A stretch of DNA of 11,855 bases, from positions 1 through 11,855 of the forward strand of contig JBPYEZ010000128.1 of the NCBI GenBank assembly GCA_051984395.1, read 5' to 3'. Below, one piece after another: positions 5,641 through 11,855 of this stretch (position 1 is its first letter; each line of letters starts with the position of its first letter). Source of the DNA: AC-9 sp051984395. Its GTDB lineage: Bacteria; Actinomycetota; Acidimicrobiia; Acidimicrobiales; AC-9. Below the pieces are notes generated by a model. The model did not search any database. It was not told the DNA's origin and saw nothing but the letters and a program-made list of their open reading frames with translations. Position numbers and translations under genes: made by a program.

Positions 5641-6990
5641 GTGGTGACCCCCGCGCACTGGCACCCACGGAGCTGGCGGGAGCGGCCTGCCGCCCAGCAG
5701 CCCCCGTGGCCCGACGAGACCGAGGTGGACGGTGTCCTCAAGCACCTCTCGGCGCTCCCGCCCCTCGTGTTCGCGGGCGAGGCCCGACGGCTCACCCAGG
5801 CCCTCGGCCAGGCGGCGCGGGGCGAGGCCTTCGTCCTCCAGGCCGGAGACTGCGCCGAGTCGTTCGCCGACCTCAGCGCCGATTCCATCCGGGACAAGCT
5901 GAAGGTCATCCTCCAGATGGCGGTGGTCCTCACCTACGGCTCCGGAGTGCCCGTGGTCAAGGTGGGCCGCATGGCCGGGCAGTTCGCCAAGCCCCGCTCG
6001 CTGCCCACCGAGGACGTGGACGGGTTGGAGATCCCCTCGTTCCGGGGCCACATCGTCAACGACGAAGCACCCACGGCCGAAGCGCGGACCGCCGACCCGA
6101 GCCGCATGGTCGCCGCCTACCACCAGTCGGCGACGACGCTCAACCTCCTCCGGGCGTTCACCAAGGGCGGCTTCGCCGACCTCTCACAGGTCCACACCTG
6201 GAACCAGCAGTTCGTGGCGTCCAGCGCCCAGGGCCGTCGCTACGAGGCCGTCGCCGGCGAGATCGACCGGGCCCTGCGCTTCATGCGGGCGTGCGGCATC
6301 GATCTCGAGGCCGAGGCGACACTCCACCAGGTCGAGTTCTGGACCTGTCACGAGGCGCTGCTCCTGGGCTACGAGGAGGCTCTCACCCGGGAGGACTCGC
6401 TGACCGGGGACTGGTACGACTGCTCGGCCCACATGCTCTGGGTGGGCGACCGCACCCGCCAGCCCGACGGCGCCCACGTCGAGCTGCTGTCGGGGCTCCA
6501 CAACCCCGTCGGCGTCAAGATCGGGCCCACCGCCGCCGTGGGCGACGTGCTCGAGCTGTGTGAGCGTCTCGACCCGGACCGCCAGCCCGGCCGGCTCACC
6601 CTCATCACCCGCCTGGGCGCGGCCAACGTCGGCCGGGCCCTGCCCCCCCTGCTGCGGGAGGTGGCCGCTGCCGGGCATCCCGTGTTGTGGGTGTGCGACC
6701 CGATGCACGGGAACACCTTCGTCAGTGACGGCGGACGCAAGACCCGCCGCTTCGACGACGTCATGGCCGAGATCCAGGGGTTCTTCGCCGCCCACCGGGC
6801 CCAGGGCACCTGGCCCGGTGGCGTCCACGTGGAGCTGACCGGCGACGACGTCACGGAGTGCCTGGGTGGCGCCGAGGAGATCCTCGAAGATCACCTCGAC
6901 CTTCGCTACACCACCGCCTTCGATCCCCGCCTGAACGCCCGCCAGTCGCTCGATCTCGCCTACCGGGTGGCCGAGCTGCTGCGGACCTGA
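5641..6990 (+). CDS. Class II 3-deoxy-7-phosphoheptulonate (DAHP) synthase
   Basis: Condenses phosphoenolpyruvate with erythrose 4-phosphate, the entry step of the shikimate pathway. It is the plant/mycobacterial class II enzyme (AroG of M. tuberculosis), 449 residues against about 462. Visible blocks are the N-terminal W-H-P-R-SW, FVLQAGDCAESF, VVKVGRMAGQFAKPRS, a GHIVNDEAP segment, VEFWTCHEALLL, DCSAHMLWVGDRTRQ, NPVGVKIGP, WVCDPMHGNT, VHVELTGDDVTECLGG and TTAFDPRLN. The expected metal ligands are all present: C71, H356, E398 and D428. The N-terminus is a little shorter than in mycobacteria, where that extension contributes to the oligomer interface and feedback control. The start is one of two tandem GTG codons (5641 or 5644), with no strong Shine-Dalgarno. 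It stands alone on the plus strand, divergent from the oxidoreductase operon and 81 nt before cysD. Confidence 0.95.
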   Translation: MVTPAHWHPRSWRERPAAQQPPWPDETEVDGVLKHLSALPPLVFAGEARRLTQALGQAARGEAFVLQAGDCAESFADLSADSIRDKLKVILQMAVVLTYGSGVPVVKVGRMAGQFAKPRSLPTEDVDGLEIPSFRGHIVNDEAPTAEARTADPSRMVAAYHQSATTLNLLRAFTKGGFADLSQVHTWNQQFVASSAQGRRYEAVAGEIDRALRFMRACGIDLEAEATLHQVEFWTCHEALLLGYEEALTREDSLTGDWYDCSAHMLWVGDRTRQPDGAHVELLSGLHNPVGVKIGPTAAVGDVLELCERLDPDRQPGRLTLITRLGAANVGRALPPLLREVAAAGHPVLWVCDPMHGNTFVSDGGRKTRRFDDVMAEIQGFFAAHRAQGTWPGGVHVELTGDDVTECLGGAEEILEDHLDLRYTTAFDPRLNARQSLDLAYRVAELLRT

Positions 6991-7056
6991 CGGGCCGTCG
7001 GGCGCCGGCGAAAAAGGGCAATCGGCGTCGCGGGCAGGAAATCCCGACCAGAGAAC

Positions 7057-7062
7057 TAAACT
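7057..7062 (+). promoter_or_regulatory. Likely -10 box of cysDN, near-leaderless
   Basis: TAAACT, in a short AT-richer island (7054-7065) within GC-rich DNA, fits TAnnnT and lies 9 nt before the GTG of cysD. No Shine-Dalgarno precedes that start, so transcription probably begins at or within a few bases of the GTG. No -35 match is evident. The 6991-7071 gap also holds GTCGCGGG and CCCGAC flanking CAGGAAAT (7027-7046), a weak imperfect inverted repeat that could be an operator, but this is speculative. Confidence 0.42.
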
Positions 7063-7071
7063 TTCCACCCA

Positions 7072-7989
7072 GTGTCGCTCGCCCCTTCCTACGAGCTGTC
7101 CAATCTCGACGCCCTGGAGGCCGAGGCCGTCTTCATCTTCCGCGAGGTGGCGGCGGAGCTGGAGCGCCCGGTGCTCCTCTTCAGCGGGGGCAAGGACTCG
7201 GTCGTGCTCCTGCGTCTGGCCGAGAAGGCCTTCCGGCCCGGTCGGTTCCCCTTCCCCGTCATGCACGTCGACACGGGGCACAACTTCGACGAGGTCCTCG
7301 AGTTCCGCGACCGGCGCATGGCCGAGCTGGGCGAGCGCCTGCTGGTGGCCTCGGTGCAGGACTCGATCGATCAGGGACGAGTCGCCGACGAGGACGGTCC
7401 CAGGGCCTCCCGCAACCGGGCGCAGACGGTCACCCTCCTCGACGCCATCGCCGAGGGAGGATTCGACGCCTGCTTCGGGGGGGCCCGGCGCGACGAGGAG
7501 AAGGCCAGGGCCAAGGAGCGTGTCATCTCGGTCCGCGACGAGTTCGGCCAGTGGGACCCCAAGAACCAGCGCCCGGAGCTGTGGTCGCTCTACAACGCCC
7601 GCATTCGCCAGGGCGAGCACGTCCGGGTCTTCCCGCTGTCCAACTGGACGGAGCTCGACGTCTGGCAGTACATCGGGCGCGAGCAGCTCGAGGTGCCGCC
7701 GATCTACTTCGCCCACCGTCGAACCGTGTTCCCCCGCGACGGGATGCTGCTCGCCGTCGGGCCCTACGTGCAGCCGGCTCCCGGTGAGGAACCCTTCGAG
7801 ACGATGGTCCGGTACCGGACCGTGGGGGACATGACCTGCACCGGCGCCGTGGAGTCGACCGCCGCGACGGTCGCCGACATCGTCGCCGAGGTGGCTGCCA
7901 CGAGGCTGACCGAACGAGGTGCCACCCGGGCGGACGACCGGGTCTCGGAGGCCGCCATGGAGGATCGCAAGCGCGAGGGCTACTTCTGA
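7072..7989 (+). CDS. cysD: Sulfate adenylyltransferase subunit 2 (CysD)
   Basis: The catalytic ATP-pyrophosphatase subunit of heterodimeric ATP sulfurylase, which makes adenosine 5'-phosphosulfate from sulfate and ATP. It has 305 residues, the normal size. The PP-loop SGGKDS is at 38-43, followed by FPVMHVDTGHNFDEVLEFRD, FGGARRDEEKARAKERV, the LYNARI block, VFPLSNWTELDVWQYI, and CTGAVES with the terminal EDRKREGYF, all characteristic of CysD. The start is GTG with no Shine-Dalgarno but a nearby TAAACT box. cysN begins 1 nt after its stop, so the two subunits are made together. No cysH, cysC, cysI or transporter gene lies in this window, so the later steps of sulfate assimilation must be encoded elsewhere. 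Confidence 0.97.
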   Translation: MSLAPSYELSNLDALEAEAVFIFREVAAELERPVLLFSGGKDSVVLLRLAEKAFRPGRFPFPVMHVDTGHNFDEVLEFRDRRMAELGERLLVASVQDSIDQGRVADEDGPRASRNRAQTVTLLDAIAEGGFDACFGGARRDEEKARAKERVISVRDEFGQWDPKNQRPELWSLYNARIRQGEHVRVFPLSNWTELDVWQYIGREQLEVPPIYFAHRRTVFPRDGMLLAVGPYVQPAPGEEPFETMVRYRTVGDMTCTGAVESTAATVADIVAEVAATRLTERGATRADDRVSEAAMEDRKREGYF

Positions 7990-7990
7990 C

Positions 7991-9247
7991 ATGCGAACCG
8001 ACCTCCTGCGCCTGACCACCGCGGGCTCCGTGGACGACGGCAAGAGCACCCTGATCGGGCGCCTGCTGTACGACGCCAAGTCGCTGTTCGAGGACCAGAT
8101 CGAAGCCGTCGAGCGCACCAGCACCCAGTGGGGCTTCGACTACGTCAACCTGGCCCTGCTCACCGACGGGCTGCGCGCCGAGCGGGAGCAGGGCATCACG
8201 ATCGACGTCGCCTACCGCTATTTCGCCACACCTCGGCGCAAGTTCATCATCGCCGACACTCCGGGCCACGTGCAGTACACCCGCAACATGGTCACCGGTG
8301 CCTCGACTGCGGAGCTGGCGCTGATCCTGGTGGACGCCCGCAAGGGCCTCACCGAGCAGAGCCGCCGGCACGCGGTCGTGGCCAACCTCCTGCGCATCCC
8401 GCACATGGTGGTGTGCGTCAACAAGATGGACCTGGTCGACTGGGACCAGGCGGTGTTCGACGCCATCAAGGACGAGTTCCGGACCTTCGCCAGCCGCTTC
8501 GACGTCACCGACATCGTGTTCATACCCGCCTGTGCCCTCCACGGCGACAACGTCGTCGAGCGGTCGGCCAACATGGCCTGGTACCAGGGGACCCCCCTGC
8601 TCCATCACCTCGAAGAGGTGCACATCGCCTCTGACCGCAACCTCGTCGACGTGAGGTTTCCCGTCCAGTACGTCATCCGACCCCACAACGACGCCCACCA
8701 CGACTACCGGGGCTACGCGGGCCAGCTGGCGGCTGGAGTTCTCCGCGTCGGCGACGAGGTCGTGATCCACCCGTCGGGTCTCGCCTCGACGGTCGCGGCC
8801 ATCGACACCTATGACGGACCCGTCCACGAGGCGTTCCCACCGATGTCGGTCACGGTGCGGCTCGAGGACGACATCGACATCTCACGGGGCGACATGCTGT
8901 GCCGTCCCCACAACCAGCCGACGGTCGGCCAGGACCTCGACGCCATGGTGTGCTGGTTGACCGACCGCCCGCTCCAGCCCAACGGACGCTACGCCCTCAA
9001 GCACACCACCCGCACCGCTCGGGCCGTGGTGAAGGACCTCCGCTACCGCCTCGACATCAACACGCTTCATCGGGACGAGGAGTGCTCGGGCCTGGGACTC
9101 AACGAGATGGGCCGGCTCCACCTTCGGGTGACGGCGCCGCTGATGTTCGACGACTACCGCCGCGACCGGGCGACCGGCAGCTTCATCCTGGTCGACGAGA
9201 CGACCAACGCCACCGCCGGGGCGGGGATGATCCTCGGCCCCGCCTGA
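7991..9247 (+). CDS. cysN: Sulfate adenylyltransferase subunit 1 (CysN), GTPase
   Basis: The regulatory GTPase subunit that drives APS formation by CysD through GTP hydrolysis. It has 418 residues and an EF-Tu-like layout. G1 is GSVDDGKST (12-20), the switch I block EREQGITIDVAYRYF follows, G3 is DTPGH (89-93) and G4 is NKMD (144-147). Beta-barrel domains carry FPVQYVIRPH, YAGQLAAGVLRVGDEV, DDIDISRGDML and, near the end, RDRATGSFILVDETTNATAGAGMI, the usual CysN terminus. It ends there, so there is no fused CysC (APS kinase) domain. The ATG at 7991, 1 nt after cysD, was chosen because the family begins LLRLTTAGSVDDGKST; the frame continues upstream only through cysD. It is convergent with the phosphatase gene, with only 10 nt between the stops. 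Confidence 0.97.
   Translation: MRTDLLRLTTAGSVDDGKSTLIGRLLYDAKSLFEDQIEAVERTSTQWGFDYVNLALLTDGLRAEREQGITIDVAYRYFATPRRKFIIADTPGHVQYTRNMVTGASTAELALILVDARKGLTEQSRRHAVVANLLRIPHMVVCVNKMDLVDWDQAVFDAIKDEFRTFASRFDVTDIVFIPACALHGDNVVERSANMAWYQGTPLLHHLEEVHIASDRNLVDVRFPVQYVIRPHNDAHHDYRGYAGQLAAGVLRVGDEVVIHPSGLASTVAAIDTYDGPVHEAFPPMSVTVRLEDDIDISRGDMLCRPHNQPTVGQDLDAMVCWLTDRPLQPNGRYALKHTTRTARAVVKDLRYRLDINTLHRDEECSGLGLNEMGRLHLRVTAPLMFDDYRRDRATGSFILVDETTNATAGAGMILGPA
9220..9244 (+). terminator. Possible stem-loop terminator at the cysN 3' end
   Basis: GGCGGGG (9220-9226) and CCCCGCC (9238-9244) form a perfect 7-bp stem with an 11-nt loop, ending exactly at the cysN TGA. No T tract follows. U-less hairpins are reported as terminators in high-GC actinobacteria, and only 10 nt separate the two convergent genes, so a structure here could serve both. 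It lies inside coding sequence and may be chance. Confidence 0.3.
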
Positions 9248-9257
9248 CCAGCTCCGC

Positions 9258-9911
9258 TCAGTCGAGGGCCGGCACGCGCGCCAGGTGGGCGCTGTCGTTG
9301 TAGCGCAGCAGCCGCCACCTGCCGTCCTCGCGCTCCCACTCGGTGATGGAGGTGTTGCGGGTGCGGAGGTCCAGCCGGATCGCATCGTCGGCGCCGAGGA
9401 ACACCGCCAGCGAGGCGTTGACGACGCCCCCGTGACAGGCGGCGACGACGGTCTCGCCCTGGTGCCGGTCGGCCAACGACCTCAGGCTGACGTCGACCCG
9501 ACGCTGGAAGCCGGACCAGCTCTCGCCGCCAGGCGACAGCGCCCGGTCCGGGTCGGCCGCGAAGTCAGGGGTCGGGTAGAGGCGGGCGAACTCCTGCCAC
9601 GTCATGCCGTCGCACTCCCCCGGGTGCATCTCGCACAGGTCGCAGTCAACGCCGACCTCGAGGCCGCCCAGGGCCGGTGCGATGATCTTGGCCGTCTGGA
9701 TGGCACGAGGAAGCACACTGGCGTACAGGGCGCCGGCGTGGCGCATCTCGCCGCTCGCCTCCCATCTGTCCCGCAGTGCCTCGGCCTGGGCGACGCCCAA
9801 GGCGGAAAGGCCGGTGCAGCCCAAATGACCGCCGATGACGCCGCGCGCGTTGCACTCGGCTTCGCCGTGCCGGACGAGCACCAGATGGGTGGACGGTTCG
9901 GGGACCGTCAA
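9258..9911 (-). CDS. Histidine phosphatase family protein (phosphoglycerate mutase-like)
   Basis: A 217-residue member of the branch-1 histidine phosphatase superfamily. The catalytic motif LVRHGEAECN holds H15, which becomes phosphorylated; YASVLPRAIQTAKII supplies the next conserved Arg. LCEMHPGECDGM stands at the acid-base Glu/GEWEG position, and AACHGG gives the second catalytic His (H160). These parts support an active phosphatase or mutase, but the family acts on many substrates and none can be named. The start is TTG at 9911, overlapping the TGA of the vWA gene (TTGA) with AGGAG 5 nt upstream inside that gene. The only later candidate (a GTG two codons before the catalytic RHG) would remove the first beta strand. 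Tight coupling to the MoxR/vWA genes suggests a linked role, but this is inference. Its 3' end faces cysN with 10 nt between. Confidence 0.87.
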   Translation of the reverse strand: MTVPEPSTHLVLVRHGEAECNARGVIGGHLGCTGLSALGVAQAEALRDRWEASGEMRHAGALYASVLPRAIQTAKIIAPALGGLEVGVDCDLCEMHPGECDGMTWQEFARLYPTPDFAADPDRALSPGGESWSGFQRRVDVSLRSLADRHQGETVVAACHGGVVNASLAVFLGADDAIRLDLRTRNTSITEWEREDGRWRLLRYNDSAHLARVPALD

Positions 9912-11329
9912 TCGAGCTCCTGGACGAACTGCTCGAGCTGGCGCAGGTTCCGGCACTCGAAGGTGCCGTCGCAGTGGGCGGCGTACTCGGAGAGGATGGA
10001 GTCGCCGGTATCCCAGTAGGAGCGGGGCTCCGGATCGAGCCAGTACACGTGTCGGGCGCGGCGCCGAATCTCCTTCAGCACCCATGACTGGGAGGCGTGG
10101 TAGTTGTTGCGGGCATCCCCCAGCAGGATCACGCTGGTCTTGGGAGAGACCTCCCGGCCCCATCGCTCCCAGAACGTCTCGAATGCATGCCCGTAGTCGG
10201 AGTGGCCGTCCACCCAGATCACGTCGGCCTCGGTGTTCACCCGATGGACCGCCTCGGTGATGTCCTCGACCCCCTCGAAGAACCCGGTGACCTCGTCGAT
10301 CCCGTCGATGAACACGAAGCTGCGGACTCGCGAGAACTGGGAGCTGATGGCATGGGTGAGCTGCAACGTGAAGCGGGCGAAGGCGGCGACAGACCCCGAG
10401 ATGTCGGCGATCACGAAGATCTCGGGCTTCGCCGGTCGCGGATAGCGGAACTTGGGCTCTGCCGGCACCCCGCCGTAGGACAGCGAGTGGCGCATGGTGT
10501 TGCGGAAATCGAGCGGCCCCTTGCGACCGTGGCGCCGCTTGCGCGCCAGCCGCACCGCCAGCTTTCTCGTGAGCGGATGGATGGCGCGGCGAAGCGCCAT
10601 CATCTCGTCGCGCGAGGCGTGCATGAAGTCGACATCCTCCGGGAGCGGCTTGCGGAGGGTCTTCGCCACCGCCTCGGCGCCCCGGTCGGCAACCAGGCGG
10701 CGACGGATCTCGGCCTCGACCTCCTTGCGGAGCCGATCGATGCGCGACTCGTACTCGTCCCTGGCCAGCCTCTGCTCGAGCGGGGTCAGCCCGCCCGACG
10801 CCTCCTGGGCACCCTCCATCAGGCGAGCGAGGACGGCGTCGAGGTCGAGCTTTCGCAGCGTGCGGTAGAGGTAGTACGTCCCGCCCACGGGCCGGCCCGG
10901 CTCCATGCCCGAGAACCGGGTGACGGCCTGACGGGCCACGGCAGAGAGCACGGCCTCGTCGGCGTCCATGAGCGCCCGGTAGAGCAGCTCGGCCAGCTGC
11001 TCGGGGCTCATGGCGTCCATGGCCCCACCACGTGTCATCGGTCCGTCCTCGGCCGGAGCACGGCGACCGTGGCCGTTGCCGTCGCCGTCGTCGGGTTCGA
11101 TGTCGTACTCGGGGCCGCGGAGCGAGAAGTACACCTCGAAGGCGGTCTCGAACGCCTTCCAGTGGGCGTTGCTCTTCACCAGCGTCGCACCCAGCGCGTA
11201 CTTGAAGGCCTCCCGGTCCTCGATCGGGATGTGACGCACCGCCTCGGTCGCGTCCAGGTTCTCGGTCAGCGAGACCGGCAGCCCGGCCGCCCGAAGCTCG
11301 GAGATGAATCCGGCGAGGAGATCGAGCAC
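9908..11329 (-). CDS. vWA domain protein, CoxE-like
   Basis: A 473-residue protein of the CoxE-type vWA family, the usual partner of MoxR/CoxD AAA+ ATPases; such pairs act in maturation or metal-centre insertion of enzymes such as CO dehydrogenase. An N-terminal helical region (1-75) is followed by an acidic, glycine-rich linker (about 76-100), then a charged helical stretch (110-270). The C-terminal vWA domain begins at EIFVIADISGSV. Its metal-binding MIDAS motif D309-I-S311-G-S313 is intact, with later acidic D405 in LLGDARNN, so it should bind a divalent cation. DGHSDYGHAF and HVYWLDPEP follow. No signal peptide or membrane helix is seen, so it is cytosolic. The GTG start at 11329 lies 10 nt after the ATPase stop, without a clear Shine-Dalgarno; the phosphatase gene overlaps its stop by 4 nt. 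No CO dehydrogenase subunit gene is in the window, so the client is unknown. Confidence 0.9.
   Translation of the reverse strand: MLDLLAGFISELRAAGLPVSLTENLDATEAVRHIPIEDREAFKYALGATLVKSNAHWKAFETAFEVYFSLRGPEYDIEPDDGDGNGHGRRAPAEDGPMTRGGAMDAMSPEQLAELLYRALMDADEAVLSAVARQAVTRFSGMEPGRPVGGTYYLYRTLRKLDLDAVLARLMEGAQEASGGLTPLEQRLARDEYESRIDRLRKEVEAEIRRRLVADRGAEAVAKTLRKPLPEDVDFMHASRDEMMALRRAIHPLTRKLAVRLARKRRHGRKGPLDFRNTMRHSLSYGGVPAEPKFRYPRPAKPEIFVIADISGSVAAFARFTLQLTHAISSQFSRVRSFVFIDGIDEVTGFFEGVEDITEAVHRVNTEADVIWVDGHSDYGHAFETFWERWGREVSPKTSVILLGDARNNYHASQSWVLKEIRRRARHVYWLDPEPRSYWDTGDSILSEYAAHCDGTFECRNLRQLEQFVQELD
9917..9921 (-). promoter_or_regulatory. Ribosome binding site for the TTG start of the phosphatase gene
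   Basis: AGGAG on the minus strand lies 5 nt before the TTG at 9911, inside the last codons of the vWA gene. Ideal sequence and spacing make the rare TTG start credible and support translational coupling. Confidence 0.7.
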
Positions 11330-11339
11330 GTCGCCGGGG

Positions 11340-11855
11340 TCAGGCGCCCTCGGCGACCGAGAGCTCCTTGGTCGCCTTCTCGATGTCGGTGCGGTACTTC
11401 AGCAGGATGTGGAGCGTGTCGCGGGCCTGCTCGGCGCCGATCGAATCGGCCCCGAGGAGCACGAGGGTCCTGGCCCAGTCCAGCGTCTCGGAGACCGATG
11501 GGTGCTTCTTGAGCTCGAGGCTGCGCAGCGAGCGGACGATGCGAACGATCTGGTCGGCCAGATGATCGGAGATCTCCGGCACCCGGGTCAGCACGATCGC
11601 CTTCTCCCGCTCGAGCTCGGGGTAGTCGATATGGAGGTAGAGGCATCGCCGCTTGAGCGCCTCGGAGAGCTCGCGGGTGTTGTTCGAGGTCAGGAAGACG
11701 AGAGGCAGCTGGGTGGCCGACACCGTGCCCAGCTCGGGGATGGAGACCTGGTAGTCGGACAGGACCTCGAGGAGCAGGGCCTCGGTCTCCACCTCGACCC
11801 GGTCGACCTCGTCGAGCAGCAGCACGACCGGCTCGGTCGCCCGGATCGCCTCGAG
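11340..11855 (-). CDS. MoxR/CoxD-like AAA+ ATPase, C-terminal part, cut by the window edge
   Basis: The last 171 residues of an AAA+ ATPase; the start and Walker A lie beyond the window. The visible part opens just before Walker B (LLLDEVDR, near 11801-11822) and continues with ALLLEVLSDYQVSIPELG. Sensor 1 is in FLTSNNTREL (near 11670-11695), and LKRRCLYLHIDYP supplies the arginine-finger region. A helical lid domain ends at KELSVAEGA. SDYQVSIPELG and LKRRCLYLHIDYP are typical of the CoxD branch of MoxR ATPases. These work as ATP-driven chaperones with a vWA partner, here encoded 10 nt downstream. The gene is the first visible one of an operon ATPase > vWA protein > histidine phosphatase. No defect is seen in the part present. 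Confidence 0.9.
   Translation of the reverse strand, partial: LEAIRATEPVVLLLDEVDRVEVETEALLLEVLSDYQVSIPELGTVSATQLPLVFLTSNNTRELSEALKRRCLYLHIDYPELEREKAIVLTRVPEISDHLADQIVRIVRSLRSLELKKHPSVSETLDWARTLVLLGADSIGAEQARDTLHILLKYRTDIEKATKELSVAEGA

Noticed and set aside
6991..7020. Possible terminator after the DAHP synthase gene (GC-rich stretch followed by AAAAA).
   Set aside because: Only 3-4 bp stems can be drawn and the A run is on the wrong strand for a plus-strand terminator.
6184..8124. A 646-residue minus-strand open frame across the DAHP synthase, cysD and the start of cysN.
   Set aside because: It runs through three clear genes and the gap between them, has His/Gly/Val-rich shadow composition and no domain.
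10097..11512. A 471-residue plus-strand open frame opposite the vWA gene.
   Set aside because: No domain and a shadow composition; the minus strand encodes an intact vWA protein with its MIDAS motif.
1..11855. CRISPR arrays, insertion sequences, tRNA/rRNA genes, attachment sites and riboswitches.
   Set aside because: No regularly spaced repeats, transposase motifs, cloverleaf sequences or long leader regions were seen; all gaps between genes are 150 nt or less.

Overview
High-GC DNA with dense, tightly packed genes. The gene set points to Actinomycetota: an MtrAB-type two-component pair followed by a GerMN lipoprotein, an F420-type luciferase-like oxidoreductase, a class II (AroG-type) DAHP synthase, and many GTG/TTG starts. 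A deep-branching lineage such as Acidimicrobiia is possible, but that is only an inference from overall character. No mobile element, CRISPR array, tRNA or rRNA was seen.

Layout. Positions 1-305 (minus) hold the N-terminal part of a membrane acyltransferase 3 protein, cut by the window edge. Positions 456-782 (minus) hold a small CxxC protein of unknown function. Positions 901-3618 (plus) are a three-gene signalling operon: an OmpR/MtrA-like response regulator, an MtrB-like histidine kinase and a short GerMN lipoprotein in the LpqB position. They are joined by a 1-nt gap and then a 4-nt overlap. Convergent to it, 3573-5574 (minus) is a compact operon read as LLM flavin oxidoreductase > nadD > rsfS. 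Its last gene overlaps the lipoprotein gene by 46 nt.

Positions 5641-6990 (plus) encode class II DAHP synthase, the first step of the shikimate pathway. Positions 7072-9247 (plus) encode cysD-cysN, the two subunits of ATP sulfurylase. Convergent to cysN, 9258-11855 (minus) is an operon read as MoxR/CoxD-like AAA+ ATPase (partial) > CoxE-like vWA protein > histidine phosphatase, with a 4-nt TTGA overlap at its last junction.

Functionally these are neighbouring housekeeping and regulatory blocks: cell-envelope sensing, NAD synthesis and ribosome silencing, aromatic amino acid synthesis, sulfate activation, and an AAA+/vWA metal-insertion or chaperone pair. They do not form one pathway. I did not find a clearly new system. 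The most interesting details are the reduced LpqB-like lipoprotein, the repeated GCCGGC elements around the LLM stop and nadD start, the translationally coupled phosphatase behind the MoxR/vWA pair, and several GTG starts that look leaderless.
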